Shown here in pieces: positions 1-6,033 of a DNA stretch of 8,165 nt. The stretch lies in the NCBI GenBank assembly GCA_007127625.1, contig SKYZ01000373.1, positions 1 to 8,165 of the forward strand, written 5' to 3'. This stretch comes from Aquisalimonas sp. GTDB taxonomy: Bacteria > Pseudomonadota > Gammaproteobacteria > Nitrococcales > Aquisalimonadaceae. The notes under the pieces were generated by a model that was not told the origin of the DNA, made no database searches, and saw only the letters and a program-made list of their open reading frames with translations. A program made the translations under genes and the position numbers. Position 1 is the stretch's first letter. Each line of letters opens with the position of its first letter.

Positions 1-96
1 CGCCGCTCGACGTGGTCTCGCCACGCCTTCGCGCCGCCGCCTTGCAATCCCGGCCCGGCGGAGCGCATTAACCGCACGTACTTCCGGGACGGGACA
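1..96. other. Left-edge flank, possible 3' end of a + strand gene
   Basis: No gene can be assigned here. On the + strand one frame is open from the window edge and ends at a TAA at 68-70; its 22 codons mostly end in G or C and read like an arginine/alanine-rich C-terminus. That would make it the tail of a gene convergent with the DUF192 gene ending at 97. A competing reading is a minus-strand ATG at 68-66 running off the left edge, with only a weak upstream GGAAG. Both are too short to test, and all frames are GC-rich. No terminator-like hairpin with a T-tract was seen. Confidence 0.2.
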
Positions 97-627
97 CTAG
101 TGTTCCCACTCGATGTGCTGCCCCTCGGTCAACCCCAGACTCTCTGCCTTCCCCGCGGCCACTTCCAGCGCGGCGATCACTGGTTCGCCGGTGGTGGTGA
201 GATGGCGCTGTCCGGGCGTCATTCGCTTGATGCCGACGATGGTCCCGTGGGTGCCGATAAAGACGATATCCAGGGCGCCGTGGACATTATTCATGTGGAA
301 GCGTGGCCGTGTCGGCGACTCGAAGACGAACAGGATGGGGTTTTCGGCGATGGCATCCGGACAGAGATGCTGCATGCCGGCGGCACGCTGTTCGGCGGTT
401 GCCGCAATCCGGACATTCAGTTCCCGTTGATCAGCGAACAGGACGCTGCCCTGCGGCATCCCGGTCAAGGCATCGGTTTCATTGACGCATGCGGATGCCG
501 ACTCGCCCTCCCCGGGCCAGCCTGACAGTCCGAGTGTCAGGCTGGTCCACAAGAGGAGGACAATGGCAACGGCGCCGCTGCATGTGGCGTATCGCCACCC
601 GCAACGGTGCCGTCCCCTGGTCGCCAC
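97..627 (-). CDS. DUF192 family protein, exported or membrane-anchored
   Basis: This is a 176-residue protein of the DUF192 family, a small beta-rich domain of unknown biochemical function often found secreted or anchored in bacteria and archaea. The N-terminus has a basic stretch (residues 1-19) and a hydrophobic segment (about 20-36), consistent with a Sec signal or a single anchor. No canonical lipobox is visible. The DUF192 core covers about 62-175 and shows the family pattern: R81-AAGM, the FHMNN motif at 110-114, an LD pair at 119-120 followed by IVFIG, and ALEVAAG near 153-159. C47 and C89 could form a periplasmic disulfide. The start is a GTG at 627-625, only 2 nt after the TAG of the upstream transporter gene, with a weak GGCGG upstream; this suggests coupling to that gene. 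A later start would lose the basic n-region. Family call is strong; the role is unknown. Confidence 0.85.
   Translation of the reverse strand: MATRGRHRCGWRYATCSGAVAIVLLLWTSLTLGLSGWPGEGESASACVNETDALTGMPQGSVLFADQRELNVRIAATAEQRAAGMQHLCPDAIAENPILFVFESPTRPRFHMNNVHGALDIVFIGTHGTIVGIKRMTPGQRHLTTTGEPVIAALEVAAGKAESLGLTEGQHIEWEH
517..545. repeat. Perfect 11-bp inverted repeat inside the DUF192 gene
   Basis: CCAGCCTGACA (517-527) and its exact reverse complement (535-545) flank a 7-nt loop. The repeat sits in the sequence coding for the end of the hydrophobic segment, about 80 nt after the GTG start. There is no T-tract, so it does not look like an intrinsic terminator. It could fold in the mRNA, or be a by-product of the repeated Leu/Gly/Ser codons. 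Confidence 0.6.
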
Positions 628-629
628 GT

Positions 630-2006
630 CTATCCGCCGAACAGCCCGAGGGCGTTCAGGAACACGAGAATCACCGCGGCCGGGGCCACGAAACGCGTGA
701 CAAAAAGCCAGAGCTGGAAGCCGAAGCCTTCGTCACTCAGCCCCAGTTCCCGGGCAACGCTGTGGACGCGCATCTGCCAGCCAACGAAGATCGCGATCAG
801 CAGCCCGCCCAGGGGCAGCATGATGTCATTGGAGACAAACTCGAGTGCATCGAAAATGTTCATGCCGGGCAGGAGGTGGAAATCGCCCCAGACGTTCAGT
901 GACAGTCCGCAGGCGATACCCAGGAGCCAGATCAGGCCGGCAATGATCGCGGCCGCACGGATGCGACTGCCGCCCTGCTCCGTGAGGTAGGCAGTGGCCG
1001 GCTCCAGCAGGGACATCCCCGAGGTAATGGCGGCCACGGAGAGCAGGACGAAGAAGAGAATCGCCAGGGCGAAACCGAAGGGAATCTCGCCGAAGACGAT
1101 GGGCAGGGTCACGAACACCAGGCCGGGACCGCCCTCGCCCGGCTCCATGCCCGCCGCAAAGACGATGGGAAAGATCGCCAGGCCCGCCAGGAGAGCGGTG
1201 CCGGTGTCCATGCCCACGATCCAGCCGGCGCTGCGGGGTATCGATTCCTTCTTCGGCAGGTAGGCACCGTAGACCATGATGGCACCCATGCCGAGGCTGA
1301 GGGTAAAGAAGGCCTGGCCCATGGCCGTGAGCACCGTCCCCGGTTCCACTGCCGAGAAGTCCGGCTGGAACATGAACGCCACCGCTTCCTGGAATGCACC
1401 GGAGGCACCCATGCCGTAGCCCACCAGCAGCAGCAGGATGACGAACAGCATCGGCATCAGCAGCGTTACCGCACGCTGCAGTCCCTTGCGGACCCCAGCG
1501 GCAATGATGCCGAACAGAATCAGCATGAAAAGCGTATGCCAGACCAGGACGTCCAGGGGACTGCCAACGAAGGTCTCGAACAGCTCACCTGCCGCATCGG
1601 CGGTGATGCCCTGGAAACTACCCAGCAGGGACTGCAGGACGTAGAACAGCGCCCAGCCGCCAACCACGCTGTAGAAGGACAGAATCAGGAAACCGGCACC
1701 CACCCCCAGCCAGCCCAGCAGCGACCAGTACTGGCTGCGCCCCTCGTCACGGGAGACGGCAACCAGGCTGTTGATGGGGCTGCGTCTGCCCTGCCGCCCG
1801 ATGGTGATCTCCGCGATCATGATGGGCAGGCCGACCAGCAGAATGCACAGGAGATAAATGATGACGAAGGCCGCACCCCCGTTCTCGCCCACCAGATAGG
1901 GAAAGCGCCAGAGGTTGCCCAGTCCTACCGCCGAGCCGGTGGCCGCGAGAATGAACACCAGTCCACTGGACCATTCACCATGGATGGAGCTGCGCGCATC
2001 GGCCAT
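630..2006 (-). CDS. Sodium-dependent transporter, NSS/SNF family
   Basis: This 458-residue inner-membrane protein belongs to the neurotransmitter:sodium symporter family (LeuT, MhsT, TnaT relatives), which couples Na+ entry to uptake of amino acids or related amines. TM1 carries the family hallmark GSAVGLGNLWRFPY at residues 24-37, the unwound region that binds substrate and Na+. A TM6-like stretch (FFTLSLGMGAIMVYGAYLPK) and a TM8-like stretch with T328-S329, matching the LeuT Na2 ligand pair T354/S355, are also present. About 11-12 hydrophobic segments are visible, and the length is normal for bacterial members. The ATG start has AGGAG 8 nt upstream (2015-2019). It is the first gene of a two-gene minus-strand unit with the DUF192 gene and is divergent from the ABC binding-protein gene. 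The substrate cannot be deduced; the neighbouring amino-acid-type importer fits amino acid uptake but does not prove it. Confidence 0.95.
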   Translation of the reverse strand: MADARSSIHGEWSSGLVFILAATGSAVGLGNLWRFPYLVGENGGAAFVIIYLLCILLVGLPIMIAEITIGRQGRRSPINSLVAVSRDEGRSQYWSLLGWLGVGAGFLILSFYSVVGGWALFYVLQSLLGSFQGITADAAGELFETFVGSPLDVLVWHTLFMLILFGIIAAGVRKGLQRAVTLLMPMLFVILLLLVGYGMGASGAFQEAVAFMFQPDFSAVEPGTVLTAMGQAFFTLSLGMGAIMVYGAYLPKKESIPRSAGWIVGMDTGTALLAGLAIFPIVFAAGMEPGEGGPGLVFVTLPIVFGEIPFGFALAILFFVLLSVAAITSGMSLLEPATAYLTEQGGSRIRAAAIIAGLIWLLGIACGLSLNVWGDFHLLPGMNIFDALEFVSNDIMLPLGGLLIAIFVGWQMRVHSVARELGLSDEGFGFQLWLFVTRFVAPAAVILVFLNALGLFGG

Positions 2007-2133
2007 TCACTGGTCTCCTGTCGCTGCGTCGGGCGTGCGGGTAATCCGGGAATGACAACGTAGTGTGCCATTGCCGGCCGTGCCCATGGAAACCCGCCAC
2101 CGGACATCCTTCTCCCGCGGCCCCGGATCGCCG

Positions 2134-2163
2134 TTTGCAGCCCCTCCGGCACGGCAGTATTCT
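2134..2163 (+). promoter_or_regulatory. Candidate sigma70-type promoter for the binding-protein gene
   Basis: TTTGCA at 2134-2139 (4 of 6 to the -35 consensus) is followed after 18 nt by TATTCT at 2158-2163 (4 of 6 to TATAAT); reading TTGCAG as the -35 gives a 17-nt spacer. Transcription would begin near 2170, giving a leader of about 37 nt. It is the best match in this GC-rich spacer but is only moderate. Confidence 0.4.
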
Positions 2164-2189
2164 CGAAGGCTGAATTCGCACCTCGAAGG
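2162..2189 (+). repeat. 8-bp direct repeat, 20-bp period, in the binding-protein leader
   Basis: CTCGAAGG occurs at 2162-2169 and again at 2182-2189, exactly 20 bp apart (about two helical turns). The first copy overlaps the candidate -10 box and the second lies just before the ribosome binding site. This could be a tandem regulator site, or chance. Confidence 0.5.
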
Positions 2190-2193
2190 GAAG

Positions 2194-2199
2194 AAGGAG
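2194..2199 (+). promoter_or_regulatory. Ribosome binding site of the binding-protein gene
   Basis: AAGGAG lies 7 nt before the ATG at 2207. It is a near-perfect Shine-Dalgarno and fixes the start. It is the best ribosome binding site of the importer's genes, fitting the high copy number usually needed for a periplasmic binding protein. Confidence 0.85.
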
Positions 2200-2206
2200 A
2201 AGACGA

Positions 2207-3421
2207 ATGAAACATACCGCTTGGACCATAGGACTTGGCGTTGCCCTCTCGTTGGGGGTCAGCGCCGGGGCAACCGCCGACAATCTCCGCATTGGCGCCC
2301 TGGTGCCACTCACCGGTGATCTCCAGGACTACGGCGAGACATCCCGGAACGGCATCCGGCTGGCCGTCGACGAGATCAACGCCGCCGGCGGCGTGCTCGG
2401 CGAGGACATTCAGCTGATCGGCGGGGATACCCAGACCAGCCCGCAGGCCGGCGTTGACGCTGCCCAGCGCCTGGCAACGGTGGAAGGCGTTCACGCCTTC
2501 GTCGGTGCACTCTCCAGTGGTGTCACCATCCCTGTCGCCCAGAGTGTGAGCCGTCAGGAAGGCATCCCGCAGATCAGCGGCGCCTCCACCTCGCCCGTCA
2601 TCACCGATCTCGACGACGATGACTTCCTGTTCCGGACAGTGCCGTCGGACGCCTTCCAGGGCATCGCCCTGGCCGAGATCGCCGAGGAGACCGGCTACAC
2701 CAACCTCTCCGTGCTCTACATCAACAACGACTACGGCCTCGGGCTCGCCGAAAACTTCCGGGATGCCTTCGAGGCGCGCGGCCATTCCGTCGCTCACATG
2801 GCGGCGTACGAGCCCGGTCAATCCTCCTATCGCGGTGAACTGCGCCGGGTGAGCCGTGGTGATACGGAAGGCCTGGTGCTGATCGGTTATCCGGAGAACG
2901 GTCGCACTATCCTTCGACAGGCCGTGGAAGGTGGCATGTTCGAGAACTTCGTGTTCACCGACGGGCTGCAGTCGCCGGACTTGATCGACGCCATCGGCGC
3001 CGAATTCATGGAAGGCACCGTCGGTTCGGTGCCCCAGGCCATGGAGGACACCCCGGGGGCCCAGCACTTCAAGGAAGCCTATTCCGAGGCCTACGGCGAG
3101 GTGCCGCCGCAACCGTTCATGGACACGGCCTACGATGCCGTCTACTTGATTGCCCTGGCGGCACAGCAGGCCGGCACCCTGGATCGCACCGCGATTCGTG
3201 ACAATCTGCGGTCGGTCGCCAATCCGCCGGGCGAAGTGGTGAATCCCGGCGAATGGGAGAAGGCGTTGCAGCTGCTCGCCGACGGCGAGGAGATCAACTA
3301 CGAAGGCGCCTCCGGCAGCGTCGATCTCGACGAGCACGGTGACGTGCCCGGCACGTTCGCTCACTGGCGCGTCGAGGACGGCGAGATTCGCACCGTGCGG
3401 GTCTTCGCCCCGGAAGAGTAA
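2207..3421 (+). CDS. ABC transporter substrate-binding protein, branched-chain amino acid (HAAT) type
   Basis: This 404-residue periplasmic receptor of the Peripla_BP_6 / LivJ-LivK family captures a small ligand and delivers it to the LivH/LivM-type permease. Residues 1-24 form a Sec signal peptide (basic MKH, hydrophobic core, ATA before a likely cleavage at 24/25). Mature protein starts with the fold's first beta strand (LRIGALVPLTG). Loops that usually contact ligand are visible at 99-111 (VGALSSGVTIPVA) and 122-130 (ISGASTSP), with NDYG at 174-177 opening the second lobe. There is no lipobox. By hand count the mature chain has about 62 Asp/Glu against about 22 Lys/Arg, with only two lysines, and a DDDD run at 136-139: the signature of a protein working in high salt. 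It is convergent with the permease/ATPase operon beginning at 3489, so it belongs to that importer but is expressed from its own promoter. Ligand unknown: leucine-type amino acids are the family default, but other amino acids, amides or organic acids are possible. Confidence 0.93.
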   Translation: MKHTAWTIGLGVALSLGVSAGATADNLRIGALVPLTGDLQDYGETSRNGIRLAVDEINAAGGVLGEDIQLIGGDTQTSPQAGVDAAQRLATVEGVHAFVGALSSGVTIPVAQSVSRQEGIPQISGASTSPVITDLDDDDFLFRTVPSDAFQGIALAEIAEETGYTNLSVLYINNDYGLGLAENFRDAFEARGHSVAHMAAYEPGQSSYRGELRRVSRGDTEGLVLIGYPENGRTILRQAVEGGMFENFVFTDGLQSPDLIDAIGAEFMEGTVGSVPQAMEDTPGAQHFKEAYSEAYGEVPPQPFMDTAYDAVYLIALAAQQAGTLDRTAIRDNLRSVANPPGEVVNPGEWEKALQLLADGEEINYEGASGSVDLDEHGDVPGTFAHWRVEDGEIRTVRVFAPEE

Positions 3422-3430
3422 GGCCTGTAC

Positions 3431-3462
3431 CAGGGTGTCGCGGGGCAACCCGCGACACCCTG
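3431..3462. terminator. Strong hairpin between convergent genes, likely bidirectional terminator
   Basis: CAGGGTGTCGCGGG (3431-3444) pairs perfectly with its reverse complement (3449-3462) around the loop GCAA, which is a stable GNRA tetraloop in the + strand RNA. It begins 9 nt after the binding-protein stop and lies 26 nt beyond the livM stop on the other strand. Neither strand has a proper T-tract after it, so it may act as a pause, a 3' end stabiliser or a Rho-assisted end, not a textbook intrinsic terminator. Confidence 0.7.
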
Positions 3463-3488
3463 CCCTCCCCGTTACTGACTTTCCTCAT

Positions 3489-4454
3489 CTACCCTCGGCG
3501 GCCCTTGGCAATGGCCCGCGGGGCCTTTTCGGGCAGGATTCCTTCCGGGCGCGTAATCAGGATCACCTGCAGCAGCACACCGATAAGGATCACGCGCAGT
3601 GGACCCGCGTAGCCGGTGTAACCTTCCGGCAGCCCGGCACTCATCACGAACTCGCTGCCGGACCAGATCGTCCAGATCACCACGGCTCCCAGCAGTGCGC
3701 CCTTGTTGTTGCCACTGCCACCGGCGATCAGCATCACCCAGACCAGGAATGTGCCGTACAGCGGCAGAAACGCCTCCGGGCTGAGGAAGCCGAAGTAGTG
3801 GGCGTAAAGCGCGCCACCCAGGCCCATGATTGCCGAGCCCACCACGAACGCTTCCAGCCGGAAGCGCCCGATGTTCTTGCCCGCCGCCGCGGTGGCCGGT
3901 TCGTCCTCACGGATGGCTCGCAGCACGCGCCCCCAGGGGGATTGCCGCGCCCGCTCGACCAGAAAATAGACCCCGGCCAGGAACGCCGCCACCACGATCA
4001 GCGAACCCATTGCGGAACTCAGGCCGATGGCCTGGAAAAAGTCGCTGAATGGTCGATCGATGTTGGACATGCCCCGCACGCCGTTGGTGAGCCAGCCCTC
4101 GTTGGCGATCACCAGGCGCAATGTCTCCGCAATCCCGATGGTGGCAATGGCCAGGTAATCGGTGCGTAACCGCGCGGTAATGGCGCCGATAAGCAGGCCG
4201 ACCAGCGCCGAGGCGATCACCGCTCCCACCACGCCCACCAGAAAGGGGTGCTGGAAGCCGCCCACATGCCACGGGCTTTCCGGGGTGGTCAGAATGGCGC
4301 TGGTATAGGCGCCCACGGCGAAGAAACCGGCAATGCCGATGTTGAACTGGCCGGTGAACCCCCACTGCATGTTCAGGCCCAGCGCAAGGATCGCGTAGAT
4401 GCCCACGAAGGTGAAAAACGAAACCAGGTATGCCGCGATGCCGGAGATTTCCAT
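3489..4454 (-). CDS. livM: ABC transporter permease, LivM type
   Basis: This 321-residue inner-membrane subunit pairs with LivH to form the transport channel of the HAAT importer. It matches the BPD_transp_2 family: an early ALGLNMQWGFTGQFNIGIAGFF stretch, then several hydrophobic helices, and the cytoplasmic coupling loop near GRVLRAIREDEPATAAAGKN that contacts the ATPases. The C-terminal LITRPEGILP is typical of the family. I place the start at the ATG 4454-4452 and not at a GTG two codons earlier (4460): the AAGGGGG at 4462-4468 is 7 nt before the ATG but only about 1 nt before the GTG, and the ATG forms a TAATG overlap with the livH stop. It is the last gene of the operon and converges on the binding-protein gene across a 14-bp hairpin. 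Confidence 0.93.
   Translation of the reverse strand: MEISGIAAYLVSFFTFVGIYAILALGLNMQWGFTGQFNIGIAGFFAVGAYTSAILTTPESPWHVGGFQHPFLVGVVGAVIASALVGLLIGAITARLRTDYLAIATIGIAETLRLVIANEGWLTNGVRGMSNIDRPFSDFFQAIGLSSAMGSLIVVAAFLAGVYFLVERARQSPWGRVLRAIREDEPATAAAGKNIGRFRLEAFVVGSAIMGLGGALYAHYFGFLSPEAFLPLYGTFLVWVMLIAGGSGNNKGALLGAVVIWTIWSGSEFVMSAGLPEGYTGYAGPLRVILIGVLLQVILITRPEGILPEKAPRAIAKGRRG
3513..3529 (+). terminator. Possible weak + strand terminator inside livM
   Basis: GGCCC (3513-3517), a 3-nt loop and GGGCC (3521-3525) are followed directly by TTTT. It would end read-through of the binding-protein transcript about 90 nt after its stop. The stem is only 5 bp and lies in the livM coding region on the other strand, where GC-rich palindromes are common, so this is a weak call. 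Confidence 0.25.
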
Positions 4455-5332
4455 TACCACGCCCCCTTGAAGATGCCCTGCGGGCGGACGATGAGCACCG
4501 CCACCATGATGAGGAATGCCACGGCGGGCTTGTACGACGGCTCAAGGAACAGGGTCGAGATTTCCATGGCCAGCCCGATGAGCATGCCACCCGCAATCGC
4601 CCCGTAGGGCCGACCGATCCCGCCGACAATGGCTGCCGCGAAGACCGGTAGCAGGATGTTCCAGCCCATGGTCGGCGTCAGCCGCGAGTCCATGCCCAGC
4701 AGAACCCCGGCGCCGGCCGCCAGAGCGCCACCCAGCAGCCAGGTAATCATGATGACCCGTTCCGCCGGGATCCCGGTGACAAGTGCCAGATCCATGTTGT
4801 CGGACATGGCCCGCATCGCCTTGCCGATGCGTGTGCGGGTGAGAAAGAGATGCAGTGCGGTGACAATGACCACTGCCGCGAGAAGAATCCACAGATGATT
4901 GGGAATGATGGCCAGTTCCCAGACCATCCAGGGCCGCTGGATACCGCCCGGGAAACTGTACACGTTGGGGCCCCAGATCACCTGCACCAGGCTGCGCAGG
5001 ATCAGGCCAATGCCGAAGGAGGAAATGAGCAGGATCACCGGCTGGGTGCGCCGGATGCGCTTGTACACGGTCTGGTCGATCAGCACCGCGACAATGGCCG
5101 CCCCGATCATGCCGGCGGGCAGTGCCGTCCACACCGGGGCGTGGGTCATCATCAGGAAGCCCATACCCACATAGGCACCGACGGTGATGAGGTCGCCATG
5201 GGCAAAGTGCGCAAAGCGCAGAATGCCGAAGATCATGGACACGCCGATGGCACCCAGGGTCAGGATGCTACCCAGGACGATCCCGTAAATGCTCAGCTGC
5301 AGGAGTTCGATCAGGATATACACGTCGGTCAC
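4454..5332 (-). CDS. livH: ABC transporter permease, LivH type
   Basis: This 292-residue inner-membrane protein is the other half of the HAAT channel. It shows the LivH hallmark near residues 27-54, GAIGVSMIFGILRFAHFAHG followed by DLITVGAY, and the coupling-loop region GKAMRAMSDNMDLALVTGIP that docks on the ATPases. It ends in a typical LIVRPQGIF-type tail. Length is normal (E. coli LivH is about 308). The start taken here is a GTG at 5332-5330 that overlaps the livF TGA as GTGA. A second GTG three codons in (5323-5321) is possible: a run of seven G lies 8 nt before it and could serve as its ribosome binding site, whereas the same run abuts the first GTG. The difference is only three residues. 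The gene's stop TAA overlaps the livM ATG. Confidence 0.94.
   Translation of the reverse strand: MTDVYILIELLQLSIYGIVLGSILTLGAIGVSMIFGILRFAHFAHGDLITVGAYVGMGFLMMTHAPVWTALPAGMIGAAIVAVLIDQTVYKRIRRTQPVILLISSFGIGLILRSLVQVIWGPNVYSFPGGIQRPWMVWELAIIPNHLWILLAAVVIVTALHLFLTRTRIGKAMRAMSDNMDLALVTGIPAERVIMITWLLGGALAAGAGVLLGMDSRLTPTMGWNILLPVFAAAIVGGIGRPYGAIAGGMLIGLAMEISTLFLEPSYKPAVAFLIMVAVLIVRPQGIFKGAW
4462..4468 (-). promoter_or_regulatory. Ribosome binding site deciding the livM start
   Basis: AAGGGGG, read on the minus strand inside the end of livH, is 7 nt upstream of the ATG at 4454. It favours that ATG over the nearby GTG at 4460. Confidence 0.65.
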
Positions 5333-6033
5333 CCCCCCAGGAACATTTCCGCAACTTCGCGGTTGTCGAGCAGGTTCTTCCCGGTGTCCTCGAAGCGGTT
5401 GGCGCCGGTGGCCAGCACGTAGCCGCGGTCAGCCACCCCCAGTGCCTGTTTCGCGTTCTGCTCCACCATCAGCACCCCGATCCCCAGGCTGCGGATCTCA
5501 CGAATACGCTCGAAGGTGTCATCGATGAGTCGTGGTGACAGGCCGGCCGTGGGTTCGTCCAGCATCAGCAACTTCGGGTCGATCATCAGCGCCCGGCCCA
5601 TGGCCACCATCTGCCGTTCGCCCCCGGACATCAGGCCGGCATCCTGGCGCCGGCGCTCACGCAGTCGCGGAAACACGGAGAACACCTTCTCCAGCCGCGG
5701 CCGCAGATCACCCTTGATGGCGAACGCGCCCATCTCCAGGTTCTCTTCCACCGTGAGGGAGGGGAACACGTTGTGCTCCTGGGGCACGTAGGCAATGCCC
5801 CGCCCCACCATCTGCTCCGGTTTCCTGTTGGTGATGTCCTCGCCCCTGTAGAGTACCTGTCCGGAGCGCACGTGCAGCAGACCGAATACCGCTTTCATGA
5901 GTGTGGACTTGCCGGCACCGTTGGCACCGATGATGACCACGATTTCGTTGTCCTCCACGCGGACACTGGCGCCGTTGAGAATATCGGCGCCGCCGTACCC
6001 GCCGTAGATGTCGTTCGCCTGGAGCAGACTCAT
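5329..6033 (-). CDS. livF: ABC transporter ATP-binding protein, LivF type
   Basis: This 234-residue ATPase is one of the two nucleotide-binding subunits of the importer. In order: Walker A GANGAGKST at 36-44, Q-loop Q85, the LivF-typical YVPQEHNVFPSLTVEENLEMG region at 82-102, ABC signature MSGGE at 135-139 (Met in place of the usual Leu), and Walker B LLMLDE at 155-160 with catalytic E160. The switch position reads VEQN with Q192 in place of His, which is normal for LivF; the partner LivG keeps a histidine. The start ATG (6033-6031) overlaps the livG stop as ATGA and has no clear Shine-Dalgarno, so translation is probably coupled to livG. Its own last codons are GGG GGG before TGA, forming a G7 run at the junction with livH. 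Confidence 0.95.
   Translation of the reverse strand: MSLLQANDIYGGYGGADILNGASVRVEDNEIVVIIGANGAGKSTLMKAVFGLLHVRSGQVLYRGEDITNRKPEQMVGRGIAYVPQEHNVFPSLTVEENLEMGAFAIKGDLRPRLEKVFSVFPRLRERRRQDAGLMSGGERQMVAMGRALMIDPKLLMLDEPTAGLSPRLIDDTFERIREIRSLGIGVLMVEQNAKQALGVADRGYVLATGANRFEDTGKNLLDNREVAEMFLGG
5332..5338 (-). other. G7 run in slippery-heptamer phase at the livF/livH junction
   Basis: Seven consecutive G on the minus strand end livF: the last base of CTG, then GGG GGG, then the stop TGA. Read in the livF frame this is G_GGG_GGG, the X_XXY_YYZ layout of -1 frameshift sites. A -1 shift would bypass the stop and continue directly into the livH frame at its GTG. No clear stimulatory structure downstream was identified. 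The run may equally be a G-rich ribosome binding site. Confidence 0.35.

Larger units (their letters stand above)
2007..2206. promoter_or_regulatory. Divergent intergenic region between NSS transporter and ABC binding protein
   Basis: These 200 bp separate two divergent start codons and must hold the promoters of both. On the + side there is a candidate sigma70-type promoter, a direct repeat and a good ribosome binding site, listed separately. On the minus side only the AGGAG at 2015-2019 is clear; a TTGTCA at 2058-2053 (minus strand) resembles a -35 box but has no acceptable -10 partner. No reading frame here looks real. Confidence 0.7.

Noticed and set aside
2053..2070. Sigma54-like element on the minus strand (TGGCAC followed by TTGTC)
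   Set aside because: The spacing between the GG and the GC position is off by one base and the GC itself is missing, while that spacing is nearly invariant in real sites.
1925..3448. Long (507-codon) minus-strand open frame antisense to the binding-protein gene
   Set aside because: It mirrors the codon phase of a well-supported GC-rich gene, shows no recognisable domain, and runs into the transporter gene. It is a GC shadow.
3339..4169. 276-codon + strand open frame across the end of the binding protein and livM
   Set aside because: It is antisense to clear LivM coding sequence, rich in His/Arg/Gln low-complexity, and has no supporting start signal.
4850..5422. 190-codon + strand open frame antisense to livH and livF
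   Set aside because: His/Asp/Gln-rich composition typical of antisense reading of GC-rich membrane protein genes; the opposite strand is unambiguous LivH/LivF.
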